A stretch of 64,000 nt of DNA from assembly GCA_036960375.1 (NCBI GenBank), contig JBALVY010000003.1:1-64000 (forward strand), in the 5' to 3' direction. A program made the position numbers and the translations under genes. This DNA is from CAWVSB01 sp036960375 (GTDB lineage: Bacteria; Pseudomonadota; Gammaproteobacteria; Pseudomonadales; CAWVSB01). The notes under the pieces are model-generated. The model was given only the letters and a program-made list of their open reading frames with translations, did not search any database and was not told the origin of the DNA. Shown here in pieces: positions 23,247 to 32,630 of this stretch (position 1 is the first letter of the stretch; every line of letters begins with the position of its first letter).

Positions 23247-26200
23247 CCGCGAGAAAGACCCAGTCGGACGATATGCAGGACTTCCTGAATCAGACGCTCT
23301 GCATTCTCAATGCCAAGATCACTGAAAAGCTTGGGTAGTAGCTTCATGCTAATGGCGTTGTCTATTTCTGCGGGATTAATCGAGTATTCGGCTACCGCTG
23401 TATTAACAATACTGTCTATATCAAACGCATATTCAGTCAGCTTCTCATCGTTGAGCTCTGCACTCGCTAACAAGTCGGAATCAAACAGGTGTTTAAAGAG
23501 ACCGAAGTAGGCCTGTGCGTGTTTGTTGCCTTCAAACACCTCTGGCATCCCTTCTACTTTGCGTGCCTTTACTTCCTGCTCAAAATCCGCAAACAAGATG
23601 TACTGCTTAACGGGAGCATCAAACATCGCTTTAGTGTCTGAAATAGCCTTTTTTAGCAGGTTGGAAAAATACTCCTGTGCATAGGGATCGTCGGCGAGAT
23701 CCTGCTCAATCATTTTCGTGATACGGCCTGTGATCTTATCTTTCTGATTGCGTGCTTCAGCGTCAGTGAGATTATCAGGTTTTACGTCCTTGCCGAGGTG
23801 GCCGACTAAGTACACGCCGTCGGGGTCTTTAACCTCAATTCCCGCGATATGCTTATCGAGCAATTGCTTCACATCATCAGCATATTCGTCGTAGTTAACG
23901 GTTTCGTCGGCATCTTCTCTAACCAGCTTTCGTAGATCGGAGAACATCTTGAGCGTTTGCTTATAGTGCAGGCGCTTATCATCAAAACTTTTGTCGTCAA
24001 AATAGGTTGCTGACTGTAGGGCTACTTTCATGCAATTGGAATATTCGGTGAGCGTGGAATAAAACTCATCACGCTTCTTAACGTTGTTATCTACCAGTTG
24101 ACCCTGGGTTTCTTCAACTTTGGGGGAGAGTGCCTGGCGTAGAGCTGCGGGGTCCTGCTTGTTTGTTACGTTGGCAAATATGGCCCAGAGGGTATCGTAG
24201 AGGCCAGGTAGCTTTTTGTACTCTGTATCCATGCTGTTATACAGACCCTTGAGGTCATCCACATCAAAGCCACCTTGGGTGCGTTCCGCTAAGTCCTGAT
24301 ATTTCTCAATGGTGATATCAAGTTCTTTCAGTATGCCTCTGTAGTCGATCAGATAGCCAAATTGCTTTTTCCGATGCAAACGGTTCACGCGAGCAATAGC
24401 TTGTATAAGATTGTGTTCCTTAAGAGGCTTATCGATATAGAGCACGGTATTCTTTGGCTCGTCAAACCCCGTTAGAAGTTTGTCCACGACAATCATGATG
24501 TCAGGGCCATCATCCCGACTGAAATCCTCGATGATAGATTTCGTGTAGATCTTCTCCTCTGTATTACCAACATTCCCTTTCCACCAAGACTGCACTATAT
24601 CTTTACTCTCCTGATCGACCACCTCATGTCCTTCTCGCGTATCGGGAGCAGACATGGCTACCACTGAAGAGACCTTTCCGATTGCGTCTAATGCCAGTTT
24701 GTAGCGGATTGCTGAGACCTTGGAGTCACACGCTAGTTGTCCTTTCAGGCCCTGATTTTTGAAATTCTGAAAGTGATCGGAAATATCATGCGCAATGAGC
24801 TCAATGCGGCCTAGTGCTTGGTATATCTGCCCCTTTTGAGAGAATTTTCGCTTTAGATCGGTCTTTTGCTGGTCAGTTAACTCCTCTGTAATGCGACTAA
24901 ACCAGGCATCAATCGCCTTATCGTTCACATTAAGATCTGGGACACGCTCTTCGTATAGTAGAGGGGTCACCGTTTTATCTTCTACTGCCTGTTGCATCGT
25001 GTATGAGTGAATAATGGAACCAAATTTGTTCTCGGTTTTGTCATCTTTTAATAGCGGTGTTCCTGTAAAGGCAATGAAAGCGGCCTTTGGTAGGGTTTGA
25101 AGCATCCGAATGTTATTTTCGCCGTTTTGGCTTCGATGGCCTTCGTCAACTAATACTAGGATGTTCGGGCTGTCGTTGTAGCATTCTTTGTGCTTAATGG
25201 CAGAGCCGAATTTGTTGATAATAGAGAATATAACCCGTTCGTTCCCTTTGCCTATCTGCTCTGCTAGGCGTCGGCCAGAGGTCGCCATAGAGTCCTTTTT
25301 ATCGCGCTCTGTCAGTACGCCGCCAGAGGCGAACGTACGGCTTAACTGATCTTCTAGGTCAACTCGGTCGGTGACGACGATCACACGGCATTTAGCGAGC
25401 TCATCTATCCAGATAAGGGCCTTGGATAAAAAGACCATGGTGAAAGATTTGCCGCTACCTGTTGTATGCCATATAACACCGCCATTACGAGCGCCTTTTC
25501 GGGAGCCTGTATCCTCGAAGGTGGTTATTCGTTCTACTAACGCCTTAATACCAAATACCTGCTGATAGCGGGCGACAATTTTGCCGATCTTTTTATCAAA
25601 TAGCGTAAATAGGCGTGTCATTTCCAGCAGGCGGTCAGGGCGTAACAAGCTAATGATTAAACGGTCCTGGTCGGTCACAACCAGTTCGCCCCCTGATACC
25701 AGAGACAAGTACTCGTTTCTTGTAGCAGGCGGCCGATGTGAAAATATACGATCTAGTTGGTCGTCTGTCAGTGCTTGGTTTTTAAGCCGAACAAACTCTG
25801 CTTCAATAATATCTTCTTCTTTCCATTTGGCCCAGAATGTTTCTGGCGTACCACAGGTGCCATATAGACCATCGTGGCCATTTATGGAGAGTAGCAGCTG
25901 GCTGTAGGCAAACAGATGGGGTATCTCAGACTGTCCCTGATTGCGTATTTGCTGGGAGATACCCTCGGTAACCGTCAATTTGCCTTCTTTTGAAGAATCT
26001 GGTCGTTTTGCCTCAATAACCACCCAGGGGAGGCCATTAACGAAACAGACGATGTCGGGGATTCTATTGCCAGTGCCTTCGCTGTTTTGAATAACCATTT
26101 CTTCCGTGAAATGAAATTCGTTAGTATCCAGCTGCCCCCAATCTATCAACTGAATCGTGGGGTTTGCTTTCTTCCCATGAATGAATTCAGTCACACTAAT

Positions 26201-26521
26201 ACCATAGGTCATAGCGTTGTACAGCTTCTCATTGGCTCCCTGGAGCCCTTCATTCATCGCTGGGTTCAACTCGTGCATGATCTTATCAATGGCTGCGCTA
26301 GATAAGGGGTGCTGTTTGCCACCAAAAGGGAAGGTCTGTTTGGCCAAGTGCTTTCGAATCACAGGCAGTAACATGACCTGGCTGGTGGACTTACCAGAGG
26401 AGCCTCGTAACCTCTCGCATTCCTCAGGTGGCACGAAGGTGTAGCCAAGATTTGTCAGCAAAGTGAGGGCAGGGAGTTTTGCGCTAAATTCTTCCCTGAA
26501 GTTGGCCATTGGTTGTGTCAT
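23243..26521 (-). CDS. hsdR: Type I restriction enzyme, R subunit
   Basis: A 1092-residue protein of usual family length. Order of parts: N-terminal PD-(D/E)xK nuclease (PDIVCFVNGLPWVVIEAKRP, about 157-176, with Asp, Glu and Lys in place), SF2 translocase with Walker A WHTTGSGKSFT (about 350) and DEAD-like LVDEGHRSQ (about 455), motif VI-like IQAIARVNRLHRKK (about 705), and a C-terminal helical domain. It cleaves unmethylated DNA after ATP-driven translocation once bound to the HsdM-HsdS complex. It lies 10 bp after hsdS and overlaps the metallopeptidase gene. All catalytic motifs look intact. Confidence 0.95.
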   Translation of the reverse strand: MTQPMANFREEFSAKLPALTLLTNLGYTFVPPEECERLRGSSGKSTSQVMLLPVIRKHLAKQTFPFGGKQHPLSSAAIDKIMHELNPAMNEGLQGANEKLYNAMTYGISVTEFIHGKKANPTIQLIDWGQLDTNEFHFTEEMVIQNSEGTGNRIPDIVCFVNGLPWVVIEAKRPDSSKEGKLTVTEGISQQIRNQGQSEIPHLFAYSQLLLSINGHDGLYGTCGTPETFWAKWKEEDIIEAEFVRLKNQALTDDQLDRIFSHRPPATRNEYLSLVSGGELVVTDQDRLIISLLRPDRLLEMTRLFTLFDKKIGKIVARYQQVFGIKALVERITTFEDTGSRKGARNGGVIWHTTGSGKSFTMVFLSKALIWIDELAKCRVIVVTDRVDLEDQLSRTFASGGVLTERDKKDSMATSGRRLAEQIGKGNERVIFSIINKFGSAIKHKECYNDSPNILVLVDEGHRSQNGENNIRMLQTLPKAAFIAFTGTPLLKDDKTENKFGSIIHSYTMQQAVEDKTVTPLLYEERVPDLNVNDKAIDAWFSRITEELTDQQKTDLKRKFSQKGQIYQALGRIELIAHDISDHFQNFKNQGLKGQLACDSKVSAIRYKLALDAIGKVSSVVAMSAPDTREGHEVVDQESKDIVQSWWKGNVGNTEEKIYTKSIIEDFSRDDGPDIMIVVDKLLTGFDEPKNTVLYIDKPLKEHNLIQAIARVNRLHRKKQFGYLIDYRGILKELDITIEKYQDLAERTQGGFDVDDLKGLYNSMDTEYKKLPGLYDTLWAIFANVTNKQDPAALRQALSPKVEETQGQLVDNNVKKRDEFYSTLTEYSNCMKVALQSATYFDDKSFDDKRLHYKQTLKMFSDLRKLVREDADETVNYDEYADDVKQLLDKHIAGIEVKDPDGVYLVGHLGKDVKPDNLTDAEARNQKDKITGRITKMIEQDLADDPYAQEYFSNLLKKAISDTKAMFDAPVKQYILFADFEQEVKARKVEGMPEVFEGNKHAQAYFGLFKHLFDSDLLASAELNDEKLTEYAFDIDSIVNTAVAEYSINPAEIDNAISMKLLPKLFSDLGIENAERLIQEVLHIVRLGLSRG

Positions 26522-26531
26522 CGCTCTATCC

Positions 26532-27716
26532 TTAGCTTGCTTGTAGTTCTAGTTCACTATCTTCCAATTGAACTCTACGCTTACCCGTTAGCAGCTGCTG
26601 CATTAAGGCTTTTTTCTCTTGTCTTAAGTCGGCCAGTTGTTGTTCAAGAATTCCGATTTCTTTGTCTGTATTGATTAATACAGCTGCGATTTTTCGCTGC
26701 TCATCATTTGATGGTATTCCAATAACAAGATTAGAAAAAATTGAAATCCAGTGTCTCTGATGACCACCAACAGCATATTTAAGAATTTGCATTACTTCGA
26801 AAATATACTTAGTGGAAACGTCGTCTGTTGCAGTTAATATTTTCATGGCACTCGATTTCGCTTTAAAGGGAAAATCTACAAACTTGCTTGCGGTTGTGAA
26901 ATCATCAAATATGATCGCTGGTAGTTTGTGTTGATATATCCCGAAGTTCTCATTTGTATAGCCCAGTACAAATGTTTTCCCTGCTGTTAAAACGGGTGTT
27001 TCATATTCATCAGAATAATCTGTGGATTTAACCAAGTACGGGGTAGGTTGTTTGTACTCCAGTAGCTTGCCTAGTTCTACCTTTTTCCACTCACCCTCAA
27101 ATCGCTCACCCGAATCAGATAATAGGCGCTTTTTACCTGTAAGCAGTTGTTGCATTAACGCCTTTTTCTGCTGTTTTTTGTTTTCAATAAGAGATTCTGT
27201 CGTGCTAATGGCTTTGTCCCAGGTGGATAGGATTTTAGCGATTTTTCGTTGTTCTGGGAGTGGGGGGACAGGCACTTTTAGAGTTCTTAGAGCAGATAAG
27301 TTAAGTGCCGATTGAGAGCTACCAGAAGATGACATCCCGATGGCGTTTTTTGCTATATCGGAGCTTAAATATTGAACTAGAAATTCAAAATATTTGGTTC
27401 TAATCCGACCGATATTTCTATGTATATTGGCATTATTCAAATTGCGAGGAACAATTGCAATACGACCAACCGTCCCAACCAAGGATATCAAAATATCGTT
27501 GGTCAAAATTTTAGAGCGTCGATACTCATGATCCAATTCAGCCGATATTTTATGAATACCACTACTATCATCTAGATTCGTCAATAGGTCTTTGATCTGG
27601 AGTAGGGGGACACCATCGTCAAAATATTCGCCTGGCTTTAAAACCCCATATGTAATGGGGGCGCCATCGTCACATAATGACTCTAAAGTCGAGTATTTCC
27701 ATTCACTAGGCACCAT
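26532..27716 (-). CDS. hsdS: Type I restriction-modification specificity subunit
   Basis: A 394-residue protein with two target-recognition domains and two helical conserved regions. The conserved parts show as PLPEQRKIAKILSTWDKAIS and the repeated KKALMQQLLTGK (about 184 and 370). It sets the bipartite DNA target of the methylase and nuclease. Its start overlaps the end of hsdM by 11 bp, so the two are coupled. The second TRD begins after ERFEGEWKKVELG. No sign of truncation. Confidence 0.93.
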   Translation of the reverse strand: MVPSEWKYSTLESLCDDGAPITYGVLKPGEYFDDGVPLLQIKDLLTNLDDSSGIHKISAELDHEYRRSKILTNDILISLVGTVGRIAIVPRNLNNANIHRNIGRIRTKYFEFLVQYLSSDIAKNAIGMSSSGSSQSALNLSALRTLKVPVPPLPEQRKIAKILSTWDKAISTTESLIENKKQQKKALMQQLLTGKKRLLSDSGERFEGEWKKVELGKLLEYKQPTPYLVKSTDYSDEYETPVLTAGKTFVLGYTNENFGIYQHKLPAIIFDDFTTASKFVDFPFKAKSSAMKILTATDDVSTKYIFEVMQILKYAVGGHQRHWISIFSNLVIGIPSNDEQRKIAAVLINTDKEIGILEQQLADLRQEKKALMQQLLTGKRRVQLEDSELELQAS

Positions 27717-29226
27717 AACCTAGCTCCTTTAAGTAGACTTCCATTTCAGCTTCTAAGATATTCAGTTCGTCTTGCAGTTGTATGCGCTCGTTGCGAACAG
27801 CTACTAAATCAATCTCTTCCTCTTCTTCAAATGTATCGACATAGCGAGGAATATTGAGGTTAAAGTCGTTTTCGGTAATTTCTTCTAGGTTGGCAAGGTA
27901 AGAATACTTATCAGTAGTTTCTCGCGCCTTGTAGGTGTCGATGATTTTTTGGATATTATCTGGGGTTAACTGGTTTTGGTTTTTGCCAGACTTAAACTCA
28001 CGGCTGGCATCGATAAATAGTACCTTGTCGTCCGTTTTCTGTTTTTTGAAGACTAGAATGGCTGCAGGTATGCTTGTTCCGAAGAACAGTTTCTCTGGCA
28101 GGCCTATCACGGTATCCAGTAAGTTTTCTTCAATTAGTTGTTGGCGAATTTTACCTTCACTGGAGGCCCGAAATAGTACTCCGTGTGGAACCACTACGCC
28201 CATACGGCCTGACTCAGGCTTTAAGGTTTCAATCATGTGGGAGATGAATGCGTAGTCGCCCTTGGTTTTTGGCGGTACTCCGCGGCGGAAGCGGCCGTAA
28301 GGGTCGCTTGCAGCATTCTCATGCCCCCATTTATCGAGGGAGAAGGGTGGATTTGCGGTGACTATGTCAAAGTGCAAAAGGCCATTGCCGTCTTTGTCCT
28401 TTAGTAGCGGGTTGCCGATAGTGTCGCCCCATTCAATACGGTGGTTGTCTTCACCATGCAGAAACATATTCATCTTTGATAGGGCCCAGGTAGAGCCGAT
28501 TGACTCCTGGCCAAAGAGGGCATATTTTTTTGAGCCATTAAAGTTCTTTCGAACCATTCGTCCACATTTCATTAGCAGTGAGCCCGAGCCACATGCAGGG
28601 TCACATATTTGATCGCCTTCCTGGGGCTCCAAAATGGTGGCAAGCAGATCCGATACTTCGGGTGGAGTGTAGAATTCTCCCGCAGTCTTTCCGCTACCAG
28701 CAGCAAAATGCTTGATCAGATATTCGTAGGCGTTGCCAATAATATCGAGGGTTCCAACACGGCTAGGACGAAGATTTAGGAGCTCTTTACCGAAATCTTC
28801 CAGCAAGTGCCGTAAGAGGTCGTTCTTTTGCTTCTCTTGTCCCAGTTTGTCGGTGTTGAAGCTAATGTCTTGGAATACATTTTTTAGCTTTGTGCCATTG
28901 GATTCTTCGATTGCGTGTAAAGCGGTATCAATGCGCTGGCCATTGCCTGCCTTATGGCGCTGCTCGTATAAGTCCCAGAAGCTGGCACCGTCTGGGAGTA
29001 CGAAGCGTTGTTTCGCCATCATGGCTTTAATTAGGGCGGGATTATCGCCATGTTCAACGACCAGCGTATCGTATTCATCCTTATATACGTCAGAGATGTA
29101 TTTCAGAAACAGCATCGTCAGGACGAAGTCCTTGTAGGTATCGGAACTAATGGTGCCTCTAAACGTATCGCAAGCTGACCAGACGGCCCTATTAATCTCG
29201 TCCTGATTGATCTGTGAGTTTGGCAT
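27706..29226 (-). CDS. hsdM: Type I restriction-modification DNA adenine methylase
   Basis: A 506-residue N6-adenine methylase. Motif I is DPACGSGSLL (about 208), motif IV is TANPPFSLDKW (about 290), and the N-terminal HsdM helical domain (about 1-140) is present. It modifies adenine in the HsdS-defined target and is needed for restriction. It lies 44 bp after the half-S gene and overlaps hsdS by 11 bp. Confidence 0.95.
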   Translation of the reverse strand: MPNSQINQDEINRAVWSACDTFRGTISSDTYKDFVLTMLFLKYISDVYKDEYDTLVVEHGDNPALIKAMMAKQRFVLPDGASFWDLYEQRHKAGNGQRIDTALHAIEESNGTKLKNVFQDISFNTDKLGQEKQKNDLLRHLLEDFGKELLNLRPSRVGTLDIIGNAYEYLIKHFAAGSGKTAGEFYTPPEVSDLLATILEPQEGDQICDPACGSGSLLMKCGRMVRKNFNGSKKYALFGQESIGSTWALSKMNMFLHGEDNHRIEWGDTIGNPLLKDKDGNGLLHFDIVTANPPFSLDKWGHENAASDPYGRFRRGVPPKTKGDYAFISHMIETLKPESGRMGVVVPHGVLFRASSEGKIRQQLIEENLLDTVIGLPEKLFFGTSIPAAILVFKKQKTDDKVLFIDASREFKSGKNQNQLTPDNIQKIIDTYKARETTDKYSYLANLEEITENDFNLNIPRYVDTFEEEEEIDLVAVRNERIQLQDELNILEAEMEVYLKELGYGA

Positions 29227-29270
29227 GTATCTATCCTGTTAAAGTGTCAATTGATCCGTTGGTTTGCTAA

Positions 29271-29852
29271 TTATCGGCTTAATACGTCCCGTGCGATGGC
29301 ATCAAGCTGTTGGCGTCTGTTGTCTATGAGCTGTCGCAAGATCTTTTGTTCTTTTACCGCGGCCCTATTCAGCGCCACTATCTGCTTTTGTTTTTCCAGG
29401 GTTGGTAGACTAAGCGGAGTATCTTCTAATACCTGGCGACGAATGCTGACATACATCGTGCCTTCCGCTGTTGTTTTAAAATATCGTTGAGCGGGTTTTT
29501 GGTTTAGTTGCCAGGCAATAAACTCTGGTATTACCCTGGTAGCGTCTGTGTCTTCTATTCGTACGATAAAAAAGTGAGGGGAGCACACGCTGTATTCGGG
29601 CAACTGATCAACACACGCAGCAAAGTGCTTAGCTCCTTTGGCCACAAATAGGATGTCGCCGTTTTGGAGCCAATCGGGTTGTTTCCGTCCAGTCAGTTCT
29701 GTCCTGAGAAGGTTCTTCGCATCAATTTCGCCAGAGATATCGGCGTCTCTGACTTGAACGACATGCGTACTGGCGCCTGCTATAGCCTCTATAGAGCCCC
29801 TAAAAGGGTGCCCTGGGCGAATCTCAGCAATATCACGAAGCGTTACATTCAT
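29271..29852 (-). CDS. Single-TRD HsdS-like protein, first gene of the RM operon
   Basis: A 193-residue protein with one target-recognition-type domain (about 1-150; it starts VTLRDIAEIRPGHPFRGSIE) and one conserved helical end (PLSLPTLEKQKQIVALNRAA, about 148-167). Full HsdS has two of each, so this is a half-subunit that could dimerise or could be an accessory specificity factor. It heads the operon, 44 bp before hsdM, directly downstream of the promoter at 29898-29926. Half-S proteins are known to work as dimers in some type I systems; whether this one does is unknown because a full hsdS is also present. Confidence 0.8.
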   Translation of the reverse strand: MNVTLRDIAEIRPGHPFRGSIEAIAGASTHVVQVRDADISGEIDAKNLLRTELTGRKQPDWLQNGDILFVAKGAKHFAACVDQLPEYSVCSPHFFIVRIEDTDATRVIPEFIAWQLNQKPAQRYFKTTAEGTMYVSIRRQVLEDTPLSLPTLEKQKQIVALNRAAVKEQKILRQLIDNRRQQLDAIARDVLSR

Positions 29853-29874
29853 AGGCTTACGCTGCTTTTTTATC

Positions 29875-29955
29875 TGCAGTAAGTAAATGATGCACTAAAT
29901 GTATAGCTATGAGAGTGTTTTGTCAAATTATATTGTGCAGTAAGTAAATGGTGCA
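29875..29955 (-). promoter_or_regulatory. Promoter of the type I RM operon with two 20-bp direct-repeat operators
   Basis: On the minus strand, TTGACA (29921-29926) and TACATT (29898-29903) are 17 bp apart, a good sigma-70 promoter pointing at the half-S gene. Two near-identical 20-bp sites flank it: TGCAGTAAGTAAATGATGCA at 29875-29894, over the likely transcription start, and the same with GTGCA at 29936-29955, upstream of -35. They differ at one base and sit 61 bp apart. This layout suggests a repressor that bridges or blocks the promoter. No regulator gene is visible next to it. Confidence 0.7.
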
Positions 29956-30582
29956 TATAGTAAAGAGAGTTTAACTCCTTGAACCAAGCTTGCTCGTACT
30001 CTCCTAGGGAAGGCCAACCACAGATTTGGCCCCCAAGTACTAATTAGATCTGTTTTACTGTAGGTCGATGTGCTGGTATAGGGTGCGTGATACATGAGAT
30101 GGACGGACACTAATTGTCTATATTTTGGCCTATGGGTGTTATGTGAATTTTCCTGATCGTTAATGGATATCATCGTTTGTCATAGAATGATAATAATGGC
30201 GCGCCAAACTGGTGTTGATTTCACAGCTACATAAATGCATGATTAGCGACATAGATAAAAATAAATAAATGCAAGGAAGCATCGGAATGGCATTCAAGTC
30301 ATTGGTATCATTATTCCCTGTCTTAGTGATAACAAGCTTAGATTGGTTGCTCCCCAGCGCACCCACTAGAGACCTTTATAGAGCTGACCGCCTGCTATCC
30401 AAATTGCAGGAGAATAGTTCGTTATTGCCTTTAAAAACTATTTTTTGAGGCAATAAGGAAAATCATTGCAGTTAAAATTCAAGCCCTCTCGTTATTAGAG
30501 TGGTTCTCATTTAGTCAATCCTTTTCGGTATTTGAGGAATAGGGTTGTTTGACGTTTTTCCTCAAAACTTATAAGGACATAA
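29956..30582. other. Intergenic, no supported gene
   Basis: No gene with a ribosome-binding site and protein-like character is seen. It separates the leftward restriction operon from the rightward genes that follow. Confidence 0.4.
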
Positions 30583-30864
30583 ATGAAAATTTTAGATCAG
30601 CAGAACTTTTTAGTTGAGTCAGGAATAAGAGTTCCTAATAGGGATATGTCTACCTATAACGGAAAACCGTTTGAGTGCGCATGTGGTCAAACGCATCAAT
30701 TTAGCTTTTTCATTGATTATAGGAACCTAGCCACCAATGGCGCAAACGCAAAAATGATGGTTACTTGCCCTTCGAATTCAAACATCACAACACTAATAAA
30801 AACGAAATATAAGTTTTTCATAATATTTGATCGTTTTGAGTCTCTGGCTGGGTGTAAGGTGTGA
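30583..30864 (+). CDS. Small hypothetical protein with Cys-x-Cys-Gly pair
   Basis: A 93-residue soluble protein with AAGGACATAA before its ATG, so translation is likely. It carries CACGQTHQF near residue 33 and a second Cys (VTCPSNS) near 66, a pattern that could bind one metal ion. No family recognised. It lies 88 bp before the LRR gene on the same strand. Confidence 0.6.
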   Translation: MKILDQQNFLVESGIRVPNRDMSTYNGKPFECACGQTHQFSFFIDYRNLATNGANAKMMVTCPSNSNITTLIKTKYKFFIIFDRFESLAGCKV

Positions 30865-30952
30865 TTTGGACTACTCTCATTCGGTAAGAGAATTTAGTTT
30901 AAAGATGCATAGGCTAGATTTTATATCGTAAACCCGACCTAGGAGGATTCGT

Positions 30953-32011
30953 GTGCTAGATTCATTTTTTCGCCAAGCTAAAGAGGCGATTAACCTATTG
31001 TATCTTTCGTTAGGCTTAACACCCAAATGGGCGAAGCGGTTGTGGGAATGGGAGTATGAGTGCGAGATGTACAATCTGCCCCGACGTTTCGTCGATCTGA
31101 TGTTGTTAGAAAAACTCGAGTTAAGGGCTTCTAGGGTACAGAGAATTACAGGTAAATTAGTAACCTACCTCCCTACAGAGATTGGTGGGCTAGCTAATCT
31201 GAGGCATTTGCATTTGGGAACCGCACGCCTGGATCTTGATCTATATCGCACTGCTGTTACCATCCTCCCTAATTCGATTTGTCAACTAAAGAACCTAGAG
31301 TCATTACACCTGCAGTTTAATTGCATTGAGCGCCTACCAGATAACATTGGAGCTCTTGACAGCCTTGCGGACCTGAAGCTTGGTGGGAATTGTTTGCGTG
31401 CATTGCCCGCTGGCATTGGAAATTTGAGTAGTTTGAGAACCTTAACATTATGGGATAATAACCTTGAGAATATCCCCTCGGAAATCGGGAAGCTTATCCA
31501 TTTAGAAAGTCTGGATCTAAGTAGGAATGGACTCCGCTCTCTGCCAGCGGAGATTGTTAAGTTGGAAAAGCTGAAGGCCTTCTGGTATGACCGCAATGAG
31601 GCGCTAATTCTCTCTCCCCGACAGAAATGTTGGTTGCTTTATTTACAGCGTAGGGGATGTGATGTATATCCGCCTATAAAAATACCTGAGGTACCTATGC
31701 CATGGTCAGAGGTACGAGAATGGAACGCAGAGGAACCGTTAGATTTTCATAGTGTTAGTGGTGCGGGATATTTACATTGCGATGATTGCCTCTACGAGGA
31801 AAGGATTACTGGTTCTTTACACTACGTTAATGATTCGGTGGAAAGAGGGCTGCAATGCACGAAATGTAGTAGATTTACGGTAACTATGAGTAAGGAGCAA
31901 GATCCCCAAGTGCATTGTGACTGCGGTGGATTCTATAGCAGGGACGAAGTCATACGTTGTCCGAGCTGTCGATACCAGCGCTTGCGCTACCAGCCGACAA
32001 TCATGACATAG
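30953..32011 (+). CDS. Leucine-rich-repeat protein with C-terminal eight-cysteine module
   Basis: A 352-residue protein. Residues 75-215 hold five to six leucine-rich repeats of the plant/bacterial LxxLPxxIGxLxxLxxL type (ALPAGIGNLSSLRTLTLWDN, then NIPSEIGKLIHLESLDLS). After a linker, residues 268-352 form a cysteine module: C276/C279, C302/C305, C322/C324, C336/C339. The spacing is identical to the module on the membrane protein at 19860-20420. LRRs bind proteins, so this may be a sensor or adaptor. The start is GTG at 30953 because a perfect AGGAGG sits 6 nt upstream. No membrane or signal segment. Confidence 0.8.
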   Translation: MLDSFFRQAKEAINLLYLSLGLTPKWAKRLWEWEYECEMYNLPRRFVDLMLLEKLELRASRVQRITGKLVTYLPTEIGGLANLRHLHLGTARLDLDLYRTAVTILPNSICQLKNLESLHLQFNCIERLPDNIGALDSLADLKLGGNCLRALPAGIGNLSSLRTLTLWDNNLENIPSEIGKLIHLESLDLSRNGLRSLPAEIVKLEKLKAFWYDRNEALILSPRQKCWLLYLQRRGCDVYPPIKIPEVPMPWSEVREWNAEEPLDFHSVSGAGYLHCDDCLYEERITGSLHYVNDSVERGLQCTKCSRFTVTMSKEQDPQVHCDCGGFYSRDEVIRCPSCRYQRLRYQPTIMT

Positions 32012-32125
32012 CCTCAGCTTCGCATACGAACTTCGTTATTTGCAAAAGAATGTAGGTGTACTTCGTGTTATCCAACTGTCGAAGCTTTTCAACCAGGGAA
32101 CTGGTCTGATTGTAATAGCCTCGTA

Positions 32126-32335
32126 ATGGATGCACAGATCGCATATCTAAATCGAGATACTACTTCACTGGAAGAGTATTTAGAAATGCTGGACAAACAG
32201 CACATGGGATCGGCCCAACTCCTAACCGCACTTAAAGGTACTGTAATCGCGATTTATGGCGATAGATCTATAAGTTCTCAGAGTGAGGCAGGTGATGTTG
32301 TAATGCAGGGGTGTATGGGCGACACGTATTACTAA
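32126..32335 (+). CDS. Possible small hypothetical protein
   Basis: A 69-codon ORF starting MDAQIAYLNRDTTSLEEYLE. The residue mix is protein-like, but no ribosome-binding site precedes it and no family is recognised. It may be a remnant, since a clear gene remnant follows at 32368. Confidence 0.25.
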   Translation: MDAQIAYLNRDTTSLEEYLEMLDKQHMGSAQLLTALKGTVIAIYGDRSISSQSEAGDVVMQGCMGDTYY

Positions 32336-32367
32336 TTATACGTGATTCACAGACGGGTGGTGGCATT

Positions 32368-32510
32368 GTGCTACGTACGGAGACGTAGGCTGTGCCATCT
32401 CAAGCACTGACGATGGCGGGAAGGCAGGGGGCTGCGATAACATTCGCATGAATCTTGGCAATACAATAACGTCCACTTACATTGATTTGGTGGATTGGAT
32501 CGCCCTTTGA
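32368..32510 (+). pseudogene. Decayed 3' end of an SH3-metallo-beta-lactamase gene
   Basis: After one frameshift near 32379 this reads VLRT then DVGCAIS...DGGKAGGCDNIRMNLGNTITSTYID, which matches the last 40 residues of the intact gene at 15064-16344 (VLRTDRDDVACAIS...GDGKAGGCDNIRIILNDT). Only the C-terminal end survives. The island has thus carried a second copy of that family. Confidence 0.85.
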
Positions 32511-32630
32511 TGTAAGGCGTTGCTTTGAGGGATTGAGACTCAGGCCAAGAATCTGGTAGCGCTTCGCCGCAGGTGAGATCATGACTCTTCTGCTATATAC
32601 TAATTCTTTACTTAAAAAGGAACGTTACTC

